Shown: one piece after another, positions 23,401-37,797 of the stretch | Layout: every line of letters begins with the position of its first letter | Position numbering within the stretch: position 1 is the stretch's first letter | Made by a program: the position numbers and the translations under genes | Origin: Anaspis maculata | Lineage: Eukaryota > Arthropoda > Insecta > Coleoptera > Scraptiidae | Direction: 5' to 3' | Length of the DNA stretch: 64,000 nt | Assembly: GCA_949128115.1 (NCBI GenBank) | Contig: OX421962.1 | Coordinates: 44,911,745 to 44,975,744, forward strand | The notes under the pieces: generated by a model | Seen by the model: the letters and a program-made list of their open reading frames with translations, nothing else | Told to the model about the DNA's origin: nothing | Databases searched by the model: none

Positions 23401-24538
23401 AGGATTGAAGGCGGCTCGGTCCTTTGCATCTCCAAACACCAAACGAACAGCTTGCAAGAGAGCTTATCCCAATATCTATAATCTGCAATCATATTGTTTC
23501 ACACACTGAATATACGCCGTAACAGTAGTGAACAGTCGAAATTGTTTGGAGAACGTTGAAAGAACATATTTACTTGCGTAATTTTACCTACTTCCGTAAT
23601 CGTAATGGATTCTTATTAGGTCGCCCTTGAATTATTCGCCGCAGGTAGGTAACCTAATTATATTATCTTGGCGTCGGATTGGAGCTGTATCATTACTCTC
23701 GCCACACGAACTTGCTGAACCAGAATTTCGGACACGATCATGAATACATCAAATCTCTGCAGAGGCTTGAAAAAAGGACGAATTTTCCAAATATAGAAAA
23801 TTCACTGCCACCCATTTCACATCGTGGTATAGAGGATAACGCAGTCCTGGTCCAGCCTCGTCGTAGGTGTATCTTTGCAAAGGGTCAATGTGTTTAATTG
23901 GGACGGACAAAGATCCCACGAGGCGGAACACGGTGTAGGTATAATACCTCACCGGTCAGTAGCAGAGACCAGAGAAAGAGAGATTATGTCGAAATTGCTA
24001 ACGATCTGTATGAACATCACGTAATTTTAGATCTGTGAAACTCGATTACTCACAATTACTGAGGCAGCACCAATAGCACACCAAGAACGAAAGACGAAGT
24101 GGAGTGATTGCGTTCGTCTTGGATTAAAATTGATGGGCTTTATGATTTTTCAACTACTCGCTGATTCTGATGCTGCCGCCGCGGAAAGCCCGATAATTAA
24201 ATCCTGGAGAGGCATGAAAATTGAGATTAAACGAAATCGGACATGTTCACGCATTCCCTTGCTCTTCTTCAAGTATTTTGTGTATCCACCGATTTTACTG
24301 GCCTAGTGATTCAAATACGGTTGGAGCTCAGCAAATTTTTTAATTTTGACCAAATTTCATACGTTTGGCCCATGAATTAGTGAATTAGTTCTAATGTAAT
24401 ATTAACACGCCATATACGTGTAAATATGCGAATGTTTTGAAGACCTAGACGAAATTTTGAGCAAATAAATGCGCCAGTCGATCCGAAATGAAATAAATGA
24501 AGGCAAGACAAAAATGTGGTTGTCTGCAATAGCCATAA
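20470..24538. other. Intergenic, no gene recognised
   Basis: Four kilobases with no confirmed gene. An open stretch at 22561-22997 is treated separately. Other frames are under 100 codons and unrecognised. Confidence 0.4.
22561..22941 (+). other. Unrecognised open frame, possible coding remnant
   Basis: The frame is open from upstream of 22561 to 22941 and has no clear ATG before the segment HFTYHLVEMFHEVFHH (the ORF begins with TTG at 22594). It shows a plausible globular part (about residues 5-65: NIRLIN, ITFGNRKLVVFKV) followed by a very basic tail rich in K and E. An overlapping frame (22773-22997) continues with KKIFGKKTSRRRK and ends ASP-stop. No domain is recognised. It could be a decayed mobile-element frame or chance. 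Confidence 0.25.
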
Positions 24539-25262
24539 TAGTCGTTGAGCCAGGGGACTTGAGTGGTTTCCACCCTGGGGACTTGACGTGTCATACCTTT
24601 TTGGATTCCCCACAACACCAGCATGAAAATAAGCCATGATACATTTTTGTATCGAGTAGCTTAAGACCGCCATCTTGGAAAAACCGCGCCAAATATGTAG
24701 TTCTTGTGGTTTTTATTTTTTTTTCGCATCAACAGCACCTTAAATTGGAAAAATGAAACTGAATAAAATTGAACAACAAAATTTACTATAAATATCGTTT
24801 ACCGTTTTTTGACAGGTCTCGCTACTTCAAATATAACAGTTCATAGTTTAGCTATGGCAAATTTCTTTATTTAACATTTTCGAGTACACCCGATGATATT
24901 TATACGATCCGTACTCCACGTCATTGTCTTTTTAGCGTACTTCAATGGGAATGCTGCTCTTAGCGGCATTTTGATGTCCGTTTGTCCGTCTGTCCATCAT
25001 TCTAACTGTCTGTCTCATCAATTAATTGCCCATGAATGAGAAGACCTAGCGAAAATTGACTTCTTGTGTGTAACATGTAGTCACCGGAGAATAGGATTAA
25101 GAAGAAAAAAATTTCTCAAACCGTCGCCATCTTGATCCGCAATGTCACATTTTCTCAAAAGTGATTCGATTTTCATGAAACTTGAAATACACTCATGTTT
25201 TATATGTAAAAGCACAGACTACCAATACAGACGGTCAACTGCATCTTACAAAGATCACCAGT
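24539..25262 (+). repeat. Dispersed repeat, paralogue of 30590-31276 without the inner insertion
   Basis: It matches the reverse complement of 30590-31276 at roughly 85% by eye. Shared blocks include GTATCGAGTAGCTTAAGACC, CGCCATCTT, GTTTAGCTATGGCAAATTTC, GGAATGCTGCTCTTAGCGGC, and ACTTCTTGTGTGTAACATGT. Beyond the point where the other copy carries a foldback, it continues with CAGACTACCAATACAGACGG, which also appears past the foldback at about 29560-29590. Confidence 0.8.
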
Positions 25263-26956
25263 AGGTGCCGCGGCGTGTTACGCTCGTGAAAACTGAGAAT
25301 CGGTGCGCCGCAGCAGTCACATGCTATCGCACTGCAGGGTAATAAAAATCGGCGAGCGGCCGCATGTTTGTAAACATCGCCTATTCAACAACTATAAATA
25401 CAAGCACCACGGCCGACCTTTGTGATAAATCCATGTTCTTATGATAAATCCATGTTCGTCCCTAACGGTGCTAGGTAGGTAATTTTGGTCACAATTTCCG
25501 AATTTTGTTTGAATGAGATGAAGTGGTTATAACGAGTGATCGAATACATTCCTCCATCCTCCTCTCGTCACCTGTGATTCCTGAAAATCTGGCGAAAAAC
25601 CGTGGCTACCAAGAAGACCCCTCGAGGCCTACTTTGAGGAGAAAACTCGATCACTCTTAAGTTAATATTACTTATTCTGGAAACTATTTTTTCTATGTCC
25701 ATCTATGTCCGTTTTGATTGATGTTCATCTTATTTTCGATGGGAAATACGACTCATCCATTTGATTAAAATTAAATATAGCAGTAGCCGATTTGCATCTT
25801 ACGTTCTGGAACGTAGCTATAGGTACCATCTGAGGTTTTCATCGGAATTTTACCAACAATATTCAAAAACAATAAGGTGTAAAATTTTGAAAGTGCAATG
25901 TTTTGAACAATATTGAAGAAAATTGGCACAAATTTAAATTTCCATGATAAACTGACATGCGGTTTACTAGCCACGCACTGGGACGTCAGCCAAAAATCGA
26001 CTTTTTCATTCAATTCAATCAATTAACCAATTTTGCATAAAAAAACATTTATCTTGTTTTTACTCTTCTGCGTAAATGAGCAGAAATCAGTTTAGAAGCA
26101 AAAGAACAATAACTTGATCACAAGCTGTATCTACGACGGAATTTTGTGACAAAAGTAACATTACTTGCCTCTAACAGAAAAAAAATATATACAAATAGAC
26201 AATATATCATGTGAATATCGTAAAAGTTAGAGTCAGCTCTCTCATTGTAGAAATAAATATTGATATATACACCTTTACTTCATACATCGAAGAAACAGAA
26301 ACTTTTTAAATTCTCCAGATCCTGAAATTTTGAAAAAGAATCCAAATAATCAATTTATTACTTTGAATAGAAATAATATCAAAATCAATTCATGGGTTAT
26401 CAAACATTTTAATTATTTTCCATCTTAATTAATGTCGAACAATCCTAAAAATTCCTCAATTATAATAATATGCCCTTCCAAAAATTCACAAACCTCATAA
26501 TCCAATGGAGGTCCATTGTTGTCTTTTAAAATTCTCGTGTCTATAAACTATCAAAACTCCTCAGTAGAATTTTACCAGGTGTCTTGAATTTTAAACTAAA
26601 TTTTAGTGTCAAAAACACAACAGAGTTGATCAACAAAATTAAAAACATCAGTCCACAACTAAATTCATTTCTGATTTCTCCTGATGTCACAAATTTTCAA
26701 ATTTATTACCATCCGTTCCAATTACAGAATGTCTACTTTTGATGAAAAATATCCTTTTCAATTCCTCTGTTTCTGACAATTTTGCAGATATAGCTTGTGC
26801 TCTCTTTTAGAAACCGCTGTTAGAAACCCCTCACTTTGACAAACACCAATTTCTACACATTTATTGCTTTGAAGATGACTCTTTATCCCAAATTGTAAGG
26901 CCAAAACGCGTCGCAATATACTTTTTCAATTTACGTGGAGAGACAGATTTATTTTA
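25263..26956. other. Intergenic, no gene recognised
   Basis: AT-rich DNA, especially 26040-26900. No recognisable coding sequence or repeat boundary. Confidence 0.4.
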
Positions 26957-28001
26957 CAGGGTGGTCCAACAAAAACAGAACAGAGGGGTTTTTGGTCATT
27001 TCACTTCATTTTTTTTTCAAAAAAGCTCGGACAGGTCGACTCTCTTATCGAGGGCGACATCTGAAACATACATTGGCGCAACTTTCAAATGACATTATCT
27101 ACTTTCGAGTCTACTTTACGATATCTACATCAAATCAAAGAGAATCAAATCCTCTTATTACTAAAAAAAATATTTTCCAAATTTTCAACCCCACCCTCTA
27201 TTCTACTAAGGTTCCGAGTGTCCGATTTGATATTCTTGACCTCTCAATTTTCCTCATTGCAGTCAACGTCATCCTGCACAGCATCGAAAAAGAAAATTTT
27301 CTATGGAAGAAGTGCCACCCAAATTCACCCCTTCTAATTAAAAAATGATACTACCTTCGTACTTTGCGATACATCAAATTGAAAGGATTTGAATTCTCTT
27401 CCTGAAAAAAATATCTTAAATTTTTTTGAAAACCTCTCTTTCCCTCCTCAAATAATTTGAATGTTCAATTAATTGGGGGAGGGGTTGAAAATTTTCGGAA
27501 CATTGTTTTCGGAAGAAGAATTCAAATCCCTTCAATTCGATGGATCACAAAGTAGGTGCGGTAGGTGGTATCTTGTTGAATTTTTAAGCTGGGTGGGGGA
27601 GAGCAAGGGGGTTAATTTGGGTAGCACTTTTTCACTGAAAATTTTCTTCTTCGATACTAGCTGGAATGACGCGGACCAACTTGAAAAAAATTGAGGAGTC
27701 AATAACATATAAAGCGGGACAGTCATAGAATTTCAGGAAGAAGAGTGGTAGGATTCAAATTTTTTCAAAATATTTTTTCATAGAGAGAATTTAATTCTCT
27801 TCAATTTGATGTATGGCAAGGTGGGTGGTGTCGTTGGAAATTTCGAAGTTGGGGTGGGTGGGGTTGAGGGTTTTTCAGAAATTCGCCAATGTATGTTTCA
27901 GATGTATCCTCGATATAAAAATCGACCTGTCAGAGCTTTTTTCAAAAAAATGAGGTGAAATGCCCAAAAACCCGTCCGTTGTGTTTTCGTTTGGCCACCT
28001 G
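26957..28001. mobile_element. 1.05-kb foldback element with about 130-bp arms
   Basis: The left arm (26957-27090, beginning CAGGGTGGTCCAACAAAAAC) returns reverse-complemented at 27868-28001. Shared blocks are GGGTTTTTGG, CATTTCAC, AAAAAAGCTC, ACAGGTCGA, TATCGAGG and CATCTGAAACATACATTGGC. Inside, the module GAATTCAAAT..CTTCAAT plus AAAGTAGGTGG repeats in both orientations. A related module is at 32083-32560. No transposase is seen. Confidence 0.7.
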
Positions 28002-28022
28002 TATGCACCTTCATTTCCAATA

Positions 28023-28618
28023 CAGGGTGTTTCAGTGATCTTACATACAACATAATACTTCGGGAGGTGGTTCCTCTCAAGAAAATAAGTCGAAAAGTAG
28101 GAGTAATATTTTACCCTAAAATGCTTCCTAAGGGAGTTACAGCCCCTCAAAGGTACGGAGTTGAACAAAGTTTTTAATTATTTGCTGAAGAACTGTAAGA
28201 GGTAAGAACTTTGAATTTGGTATAGAGAAGTTTCTCAATAGTGCAAATGTACATGCAAAGTTCTAAACAAATCTAACCAGTGGCAGCGGAATTAGATGGG
28301 ATTGGGATTATGTTGAAAATTAGTCATGACACGCCCGTGTTTTTTCACTTTTACTTCAGAACGATGTATCCTACGGAAAAAATGCAAAAGGAATAGAAGT
28401 TTTGGATTGAATGAATCTATCGAAAACATCAAATTTAAAGCTTCTATCTTTGACAGTTCTTGAGCAAATAATTGAAAACTTTGTTGCATTTTGTACCTTT
28501 GAGGAGCTGTAACTCCGTCAGGGAGCACTTCAGGAAAAAAATTTACTCCTACTTTTCGACTTATTTTTTTGAGAGGAATCACCTCCCGAAGTATTATGCA
28601 AGGTCACTGAAACACCCT
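28023..28618. mobile_element. 0.6-kb foldback element with about 190-bp arms
   Basis: The left arm (28023-28210) begins CAGGGTGTTTCAGTGATCTT. The right arm (28440-28618) is its inverse, ending AAGGTCACTGAAACACCCT. They share ATACTTCGGGAGGTG, CTCTCAA, AAATAAGTCGAAAAGTAGGA, GGAGTTACAGC and CCTCAAAGGTAC. Identity is about 80% by eye. It lies only 22 bp from the preceding foldback, and both begin TACAGGGTG. Confidence 0.8.
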
Positions 28619-28639
28619 CTATATTATTACATCAAAATC

Positions 28640-29560
28640 ATTCTCTCAGTGCTAACAAAGTGAAAACCAGCTAAAAAAAAATTGTTTGAGTATTTTTGCG
28701 GACTACTAAAATATTCACATTCTTTGGATATTACTGTATGTATCATTGAATGTAACAAAAAGTTCAAATGAATTTCACATTGGCCATGAAGAACAGGCTG
28801 TTGATTTCTTGATATTTTTTTTCAACCTTTTTAGAATTAATTTGAATAATGTGGCTGTCAAACGTTGATCGCCCTATCTCTTCTTTATTGGAACTCTGTC
28901 AAAAGCCAGTTTTCTAATTTTTTTCCATAATATTTGAAGGAGTCTTCAAATCACATAATTATGTTTAATGACGTTCCATAATTTTTTTTAGTATCAATAA
29001 TTCATCTTCCTTTGTTAGATTTGCATACCCCAATAATTTTATTGTACAATTGACAACGGTATTTTTGCAAAAGTTTTTTCACCAGATATGGCAAATATTC
29101 CTAATTTATTGGGCCTCCTTTCAATAGTCCCTGTAAGCCAAGAAAATTTAGAAGTGCCTAAATGAAAATGGTATATAATCATGTACCTACACCTATTATT
29201 AGCTGTGGCTTTAGGTACCTTATTAAATGATTCTTCCACATGAGAATGAAAGATTTTTGGATGGAGTCTTGATTTAAAAATTAGTTACTTGAATGAAGGG
29301 AAATAAATGATGGTGTAGGTCAAGATCTGGATGATATTGAATAACAATATAAATAATAGGTCGTGGTAGAAGTGGTAGTAAGGGTATGATGCGATAGTAA
29401 AGTGTAATAGAAACACAATAACGGTCGAGTTTCACTTGTTTGGGTAGGTATCACGTTCCGCTCTAGAGCTCGGCGGTTAGAATGTGACGCGCGGTCTCGC
29501 GCCCGCGGAGCGACACTTCGGGACGAACGCCACCTGGCAGTGGCAACCCAGAAACACATC
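28640..29560. other. Intergenic, no gene recognised
   Basis: No recognisable gene. A CpG-rich stretch at 29450-29575 (ACGCGCGGTCTCGCGCCCGC region) belongs to the outer repeat that continues into 29560-31276. Confidence 0.35.
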
Positions 29561-29607
29561 GCCCTGTTCGCCGGTTGACCGTCTGTATTGGTAGTCTGTG
29601 GTAAAAG

Positions 29608-30590
29608 TATGATTTTAATGTTTTCTCTTTGATTCGCCGCCATTTTGTTCGACATGTTGAAATTGGTCGAAGTGGTCCGATTTTGATGAAAATTGGAACC
29701 TAGTCGTGTCTTGTGTATGCATTGATGGTTTTTATGTTAGTTTCACGATAAGCACCATATTGACGTGCCACATGGAATTTAATCTTCAGTTGTTACAAAA
29801 TCAATTTATTCGAATATTTTCTGAACAAGGGGTTTCCGATGCGACTGAAAAACTTGTTGATGGAAATCGGTTTTTGTTAGTTCTTTTCTACAAGTGGAAA
29901 CTTCTCCAAAAAAATGTACGGAGAATGCTATTAAATTTTCGAAATTTGCAAAAAAATGAAAATTTCTGATTTTTTCCTCTGAAATTTTGAAAACCAGATA
30001 GCAACGCCTGTTCATCTTTATTCAAGAAGGTCGCATACCGAATTCAAACTTCTATTTTCAAAAGAAGGTACCAAAAATGGTTTTCCAGTAAACATGAAAA
30101 AAATTAATTAGTAGAAACCATTTTCAGTCCTTTTTTTCAATAGAAAGTTCAAGTTCGGTATATGACTTTCTTGATTAAATATGTACAGGGGTTGCTATCT
30201 GCTTTCCAAATTTTCGAAGAAAAATTTAAAAATTTTCAAAACTTTTAGCAAATTTTGAAAATTCAATAGCATTTTCCATACATTTTCCTTTGGAGGAGTT
30301 CCTACTTGTAGAAAAGAACTAACAAAAACCTATTTCCATCAACATGTTTTTCGGTCACATCGGAAACCCCTTGTCCAGAAAATATTTGAATAAATTGTTT
30401 TTGTGACAGCTGGAGATTACTTTTCATGTGGCACGTCAATCTGGCGCTAATCGTAAAACTAACATGAAAACCATCAATGCATACACAAGACACGCCTAGG
30501 TTCCAATTTTCATCAAAATCGGACCACTTTGACCAATTTCAACATGGCGGACAAAATGGCGGCGGATCAAAAAGAAACTATTAAAATCAT
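29608..30590. mobile_element. About 980-bp foldback element with arms of about 480 bp
   Basis: The left arm (29608-30095) and right arm (30112-30590) are inverted copies, roughly 80% identical by eye and separated by under 30 bp. Both start AAGTATGATTTTAA and share CGCCGCCATTTTGT, ATGTTGAAATTGGTC, TGTATGCATTGATGGTTTT and AAGGGGTTTCCGATG. The copy of the outer repeat at 25195-25215 lacks the whole unit, which shows it is a discrete insertion. It carries no ORF of significance. Confidence 0.82.
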
Positions 30591-31276
30591 ACTTCTCCGT
30601 ATAAAACATAATTGTATTTCAAGTTCCATGGAAATCGGATCACTTTTGAGAAAATTTGACATTGCAGATCAAGATGGCGACGGTTTGAGAATTTTTTTTC
30701 TCCCTAATTCACTTCTCCGGTGAATACATGTTACACACAAGAAGTCGATTTTCACTAGGTCTTCTCGTTCAGGAGAAATTAATTGATAAGACAGACAGTT
30801 ATACCGATGAACAGACGGACAGACGGACATCAAAATGCCGCTAAGAGCAGCATTCCTAGTGAAGTACGCTAGAAAGACAATGACGTGAAGTTCGGTTTGT
30901 ATAAACATCATCGGGTGTACTCAAAAATGTTAAACAAAGAAATTTGCCATAGCTAAACTATGAACTGCCATATTTGGAGTAACGAAACCTGTCAAGAAAC
31001 GGTGCCAAGCGTTATTTATGGTAAATTTTGTTGTTTGATTTTATTCAGTTTCATTTTTCCAATTGGAGGTGCCGTTGATGCGAATAATAATAAAAACCAC
31101 AAGAATTACATATTTGGCGCGGTTTTTCTAAGATGGCGGTCTTAAGCTACTCGATACAAGAATGTTTCATGGCTTATTTTCATGCTGGTGTTGTGGGGAA
31201 TCCAAAAAGGTATGACACGTCAAGTCCCCAGGGTGGAAACCAAAATCGTGATTTTTGGCTCCTGGCTCATCGACTA
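30591..31276 (-). repeat. Dispersed repeat, inverted paralogue of 24539-25262
   Basis: Outer half of the repeat that received the foldback at 29608-30590. Read on the minus strand it aligns with 24539-25200 and ends at the CGATGAGCCAGGAGCC word near 31260-31276. Confidence 0.78.
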
Positions 31277-31735
31277 TAAAGGTATAGATGGACAACAGAA
31301 TGTTTTTTAAGTCCGAGCAAAAAATGAAATATTTTGTACGCGGCGCGGCGCAGCAACCGCAATATCAGGTGTAAGTTAAATATGGTATCAATGATAAAGG
31401 CTCCATCGAGGGCTCCATCGACCATGATGGACCCAAAAGATCTTATTGTGTATGCAGTTCCAGGGATCCAGCTATGTATGGACTTTTTACTTTTTATGGA
31501 CTCCAATTTTATTTCTTATTCTTTTGTTATTAGGTTGAGTGGAATAGCCCCCGGCTAGACTCCGTTCCAATAAAAACGCTTTATGATTATTACTATTGTT
31601 ATTATTGAAAATTTTGAAATTCATCTCAATCGCCTAGATTTCAAAACTGCAACTGAGTACCTATATCCCATTCACGATGCTAATCCAGTAATGTTACTTT
31701 TTAAACTGATCGTGCCCTCTTTCGTAGGAGAGATA

Positions 31736-31859
31736 CCGTATGATCAAAAACTTGAGTTCTCTAGGTAGGCTGAGGTCTGGTCATTGGCAGGCAGACAAAG
31801 CTGATTTTGGCCAGGCCACAGCCTGCCTAGAGGAGGAAAGTTCTTGATCATACGGTACC
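31736..31859. repeat. 124-bp hairpin repeat
   Basis: The arm 31736-31782 (ACCGTATGATCAAAAACTT, CTCTAGGTAGGCTG) is the inverse of 31812-31859 (CAGCCTGCCTAGAG, AAGTTCTTGATCATACGGT), with about ten mismatches and a 29-base loop. It has the size and shape of a very small MITE or a pre-miRNA-like fold. I cannot separate the two from sequence alone. Confidence 0.72.
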
Positions 31860-32082
31860 TACAATTTATGTTTCCGGCCACTAAGCTCAAAGCTCTGATC
31901 TGCTCTGCCTTGATTATGTCCGAAAACGAGGTTTCAAGCTGAACAGTCAGTTTAAAAAGCTGGAATTTCGACCTAAATTGATTGAATAACCTAATTATTA
32001 GAGCTATATTATACCGGGTGATCATTTAAAAACTATTCACTGCTTGTGATAACTCCCGATTCCATTAATCTTCCATCAAGCA

Positions 32083-32560
32083 AAAACAGGTCGATTTTAT
32101 ATCGAGGGGGACATCTAAAACATCCATTGGCAAATTTCTATCTTAAGCTTCTTTACCCCCACCCACCCCAACTTCGAAATCTCAAACGACACAGCCTAAC
32201 TTACGATACATCAAATCAAAGAAAATTAAATTCTGCCATTCTGAGAAAAAAAATTGTATTCTTTTAATCCCACTCCTTTTCACCAAAAATGCTCTGATTG
32301 CTCAATTTAATATTTCCGACCTCTCAGTTCTCTTCAATTTAGTCAGCGTAATCCTAGATAGCATCAAGGCAAAGAATTTTCGGTGGAAAAAGTGCTACCC
32401 GAATTCAGTTTTCATCTGTTTTCAGACCAAATTTAATTACCTTCAGTTTGATATGTCTCAAAGTAGGTAGTGTCGTTTTAAATTTTTAAGTTGCAGTGGG
32501 TGCAGCCTGTGGTGCAGCAAAGGGGTGAATTTTGGTGAAGCTTTTTTCACAGAAATTTTT
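32083..32560 (+). repeat. Relative of the 26957-28001 foldback family
   Basis: It carries ACAGGTCGATTTTATATCGA, CATCTAAAACATCCATTGGC, CCCCCACCCACCCCAACTTC and CATCAAATCAAAGA in the order seen in the 26.9-28.0 kb element. A second, inverse-like module lies at 32440-32560. Confidence 0.6.
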
Positions 32561-33048
32561 CTCTCTTGCTGCTATGACATGACTGCATTGAAGAGGGTTA
32601 AGGGTTCGAGAATATTCATTTGGACACTCAGAGAATTCAAAGAAAAGGGTGGGCTCAAATTTTTTTAAATAATTTGTTCCGGAAAATAATCTTTTTTCTT
32701 CAATTTGATGTACCGTGACGCAGGTGGTGCCATTTGAAATTTTGAAGTACAATGCCAGATGACTGACCTCTAAAAATGCATATAAGATGATATAAGCGAA
32801 CATTTTTCCATAATATTTTGTGAAACTGTGTTCTTTATTGGGCACTACGCTCAAACTCACCGATGAAAATGCTCAATTAACTATTTTATGCTTGAATTTT
32901 TTTGTGCAACCGGAGGTAAGAATGTAAGTAACGCTTTTATGCCATAGTGCTGAAATAAAACGAAGAGGTCAATAAATAAAACAAGCAAGAAGTACTCGTT
33001 TCCGAGTTACAATAGCGCATTTTCATCCAATAAAATAAATACTATAAG

Positions 33049-33465
33049 GGTGGTCCAGGTTTTAGTCGACAAGCTCTGCAGGCTGAGGATAAAAAAAGAA
33101 GTCGACTCATCCCAGAAAGTACCTGTCTAAAATGCATATTAACAAAGTTACAGGCCTCCAAATTGCAGAATTTTTTTTCCTTGATATTTTTTGAACAGCT
33201 ATTTTGCTCAAATTTTGCACAGATGGCTAAGAAACACGTCCCCACTGATTTCTAGATAAAAGTTCTGTCAGAATGACGCAGTGCCGTGGATATGGTGGGG
33301 GGGTACTCACTCTCTTACCCCCCTACTTTCTACGCCACTGAATATTTTGAAAAATTCATGAAAGTATTGAATTCATTCTGAAGGGAAAACTGGCGTGTCA
33401 TTGCTACATTTGGAGCAGCGGTTTCGAAGATACAGGGTGCACGGTGATTCAAAAATGTCGGACCA
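33049..33465 (+). repeat. Left arm of the inverted pair around the (TG)n tract
   Basis: The reverse complement of 37327-37797 aligns through GGTGGTCCAGGTTTTAGTCG, CTGCAGGCTGA, AAAGTACCT, GAGAAACACGTC-like, CAGAATGACGCAGTG, TTTCTACGCCACTG, GAAAGTATTG and CATTTGGAGCAGCGGTTTCG. Identity is about 75-80% by eye. The pair encloses the microsatellite at 33656-36840. Confidence 0.8.
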
Positions 33466-33652
33466 AAACAATACACGGTATATGGAATCTTTTATAAAGA
33501 ACAAGAAAATGATTCAAAAAATTCTTTCACTTTTGAAGTTAGGACGGGTCAAAGAGTGGTCCTTCGAACTCTTCTATTTTCGTTATTTCAAAAGATTTTT
33601 GTTGACCGAGTTGTTGACTGTTTGTGCAAGAATTATTAGCAAAATATATCGA

Positions 33653-36842
<3,190 letters not shown>

Positions 36843-36994
36843 ACTACGCTTCTATTTATTATACAGGGTGATTCATGGAGTAAAAAAAATCCAATTTCTC
36901 CAAAAAAGTCCTCCCAAAAAAATTCCTCTCTACAAAACTGTGTTGTCTTCTGATTTACATCGGAAGGACCAACCAAATTGTTAAGAAGCATTTT

Positions 36995-37338
36995 TGAACA
37001 CCAAATTACGCGAATGTTTCAAGTTCGAGCAAGTTCTGATCCAGAGTTTATTGATCCATGATTTGGCTCATAAGAAATTGAAAATTTATTGTCCATATGT
37101 CAAAAACAAATCAAAGCCAACAATTAACTGGTCTCAAGCCCTTAGCTCTTACTCAACTTTACAACTATGGGTAGGTTAGGTACTAAGTATTTAATTAGGA
37201 GTGATTGGCCATATTATTGAAATTACGAACTTTTATAACCAATTTTCAATTTCTTATGAACCAAAATATTGATCAATAAACCTGGAATTGAAAAAAATAG
37301 TTCGAATTTTAAAAGATTTGCGTAATTCAGTGTTTTTG
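36995..37338. repeat. Palindromic repeat with about 97-bp arms
   Basis: 36995-37092 (ACACCAAATTACGCGAATGT, TTCGAGCAAG, GTTTATTGATC, ATAAGAAATTGAAAATT) is the inverse of 37238-37338, roughly 70-75% identical by eye, with a 145-bp spacer. It lies directly inside the right arm of the larger pair. Confidence 0.65.
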
Positions 37339-37797
37339 AATCTTAAGACACAAATATCTCCGAAACCGCTGCTCCAAATGTAAGAATAATACATGAATTT
37401 TCCCTTCAAAATTGAATGCGGAATCCAATACTTTCATCGGTTTTCCAAAATATCCAGTGGCGTAGAAAGTAAGGTGGTAAGAGTGTGATACCCCGCAATA
37501 TATATGACACTGCGTCATTCTGATAGAATTTCTCTCTAGAAATCACCAGAGACGTGTTTCTCAACTATATGTGCGAAATTTGAGCGAAATCGGTCAAGCT
37601 GTACAAGAGTTATCAAGAAAATAACTTTTTTCTTGAAAAGAAAGAAGAAGAAAAGAAAAAAATTTTCTGCAACTTTGAAGCCCTGTAACTTTGCTGATAT
37701 GCACTTTGGATAGGTACTTTATGGGGTGAGTCGTCTTTTTTTTCATCCTCTATCAGCCTGCAGAGTTTGTCGACTAAAACCTGGACCACCCGTAGTA
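37327..37797 (-). repeat. Right arm of the inverted pair around the (TG)n tract
   Basis: Inverse partner of 33049-33465. It carries a small A/G-rich expansion at 37635-37665 that the left arm lacks. Confidence 0.8.

Noticed and set aside
31540..31606. 3' end of a non-LTR element with an (ATT)-rich tail
   Set aside because: CCAATAAAAACGCTTTATG followed by ATTATTACTATT resembles such a tail, but no coding sequence or target duplication supports it.
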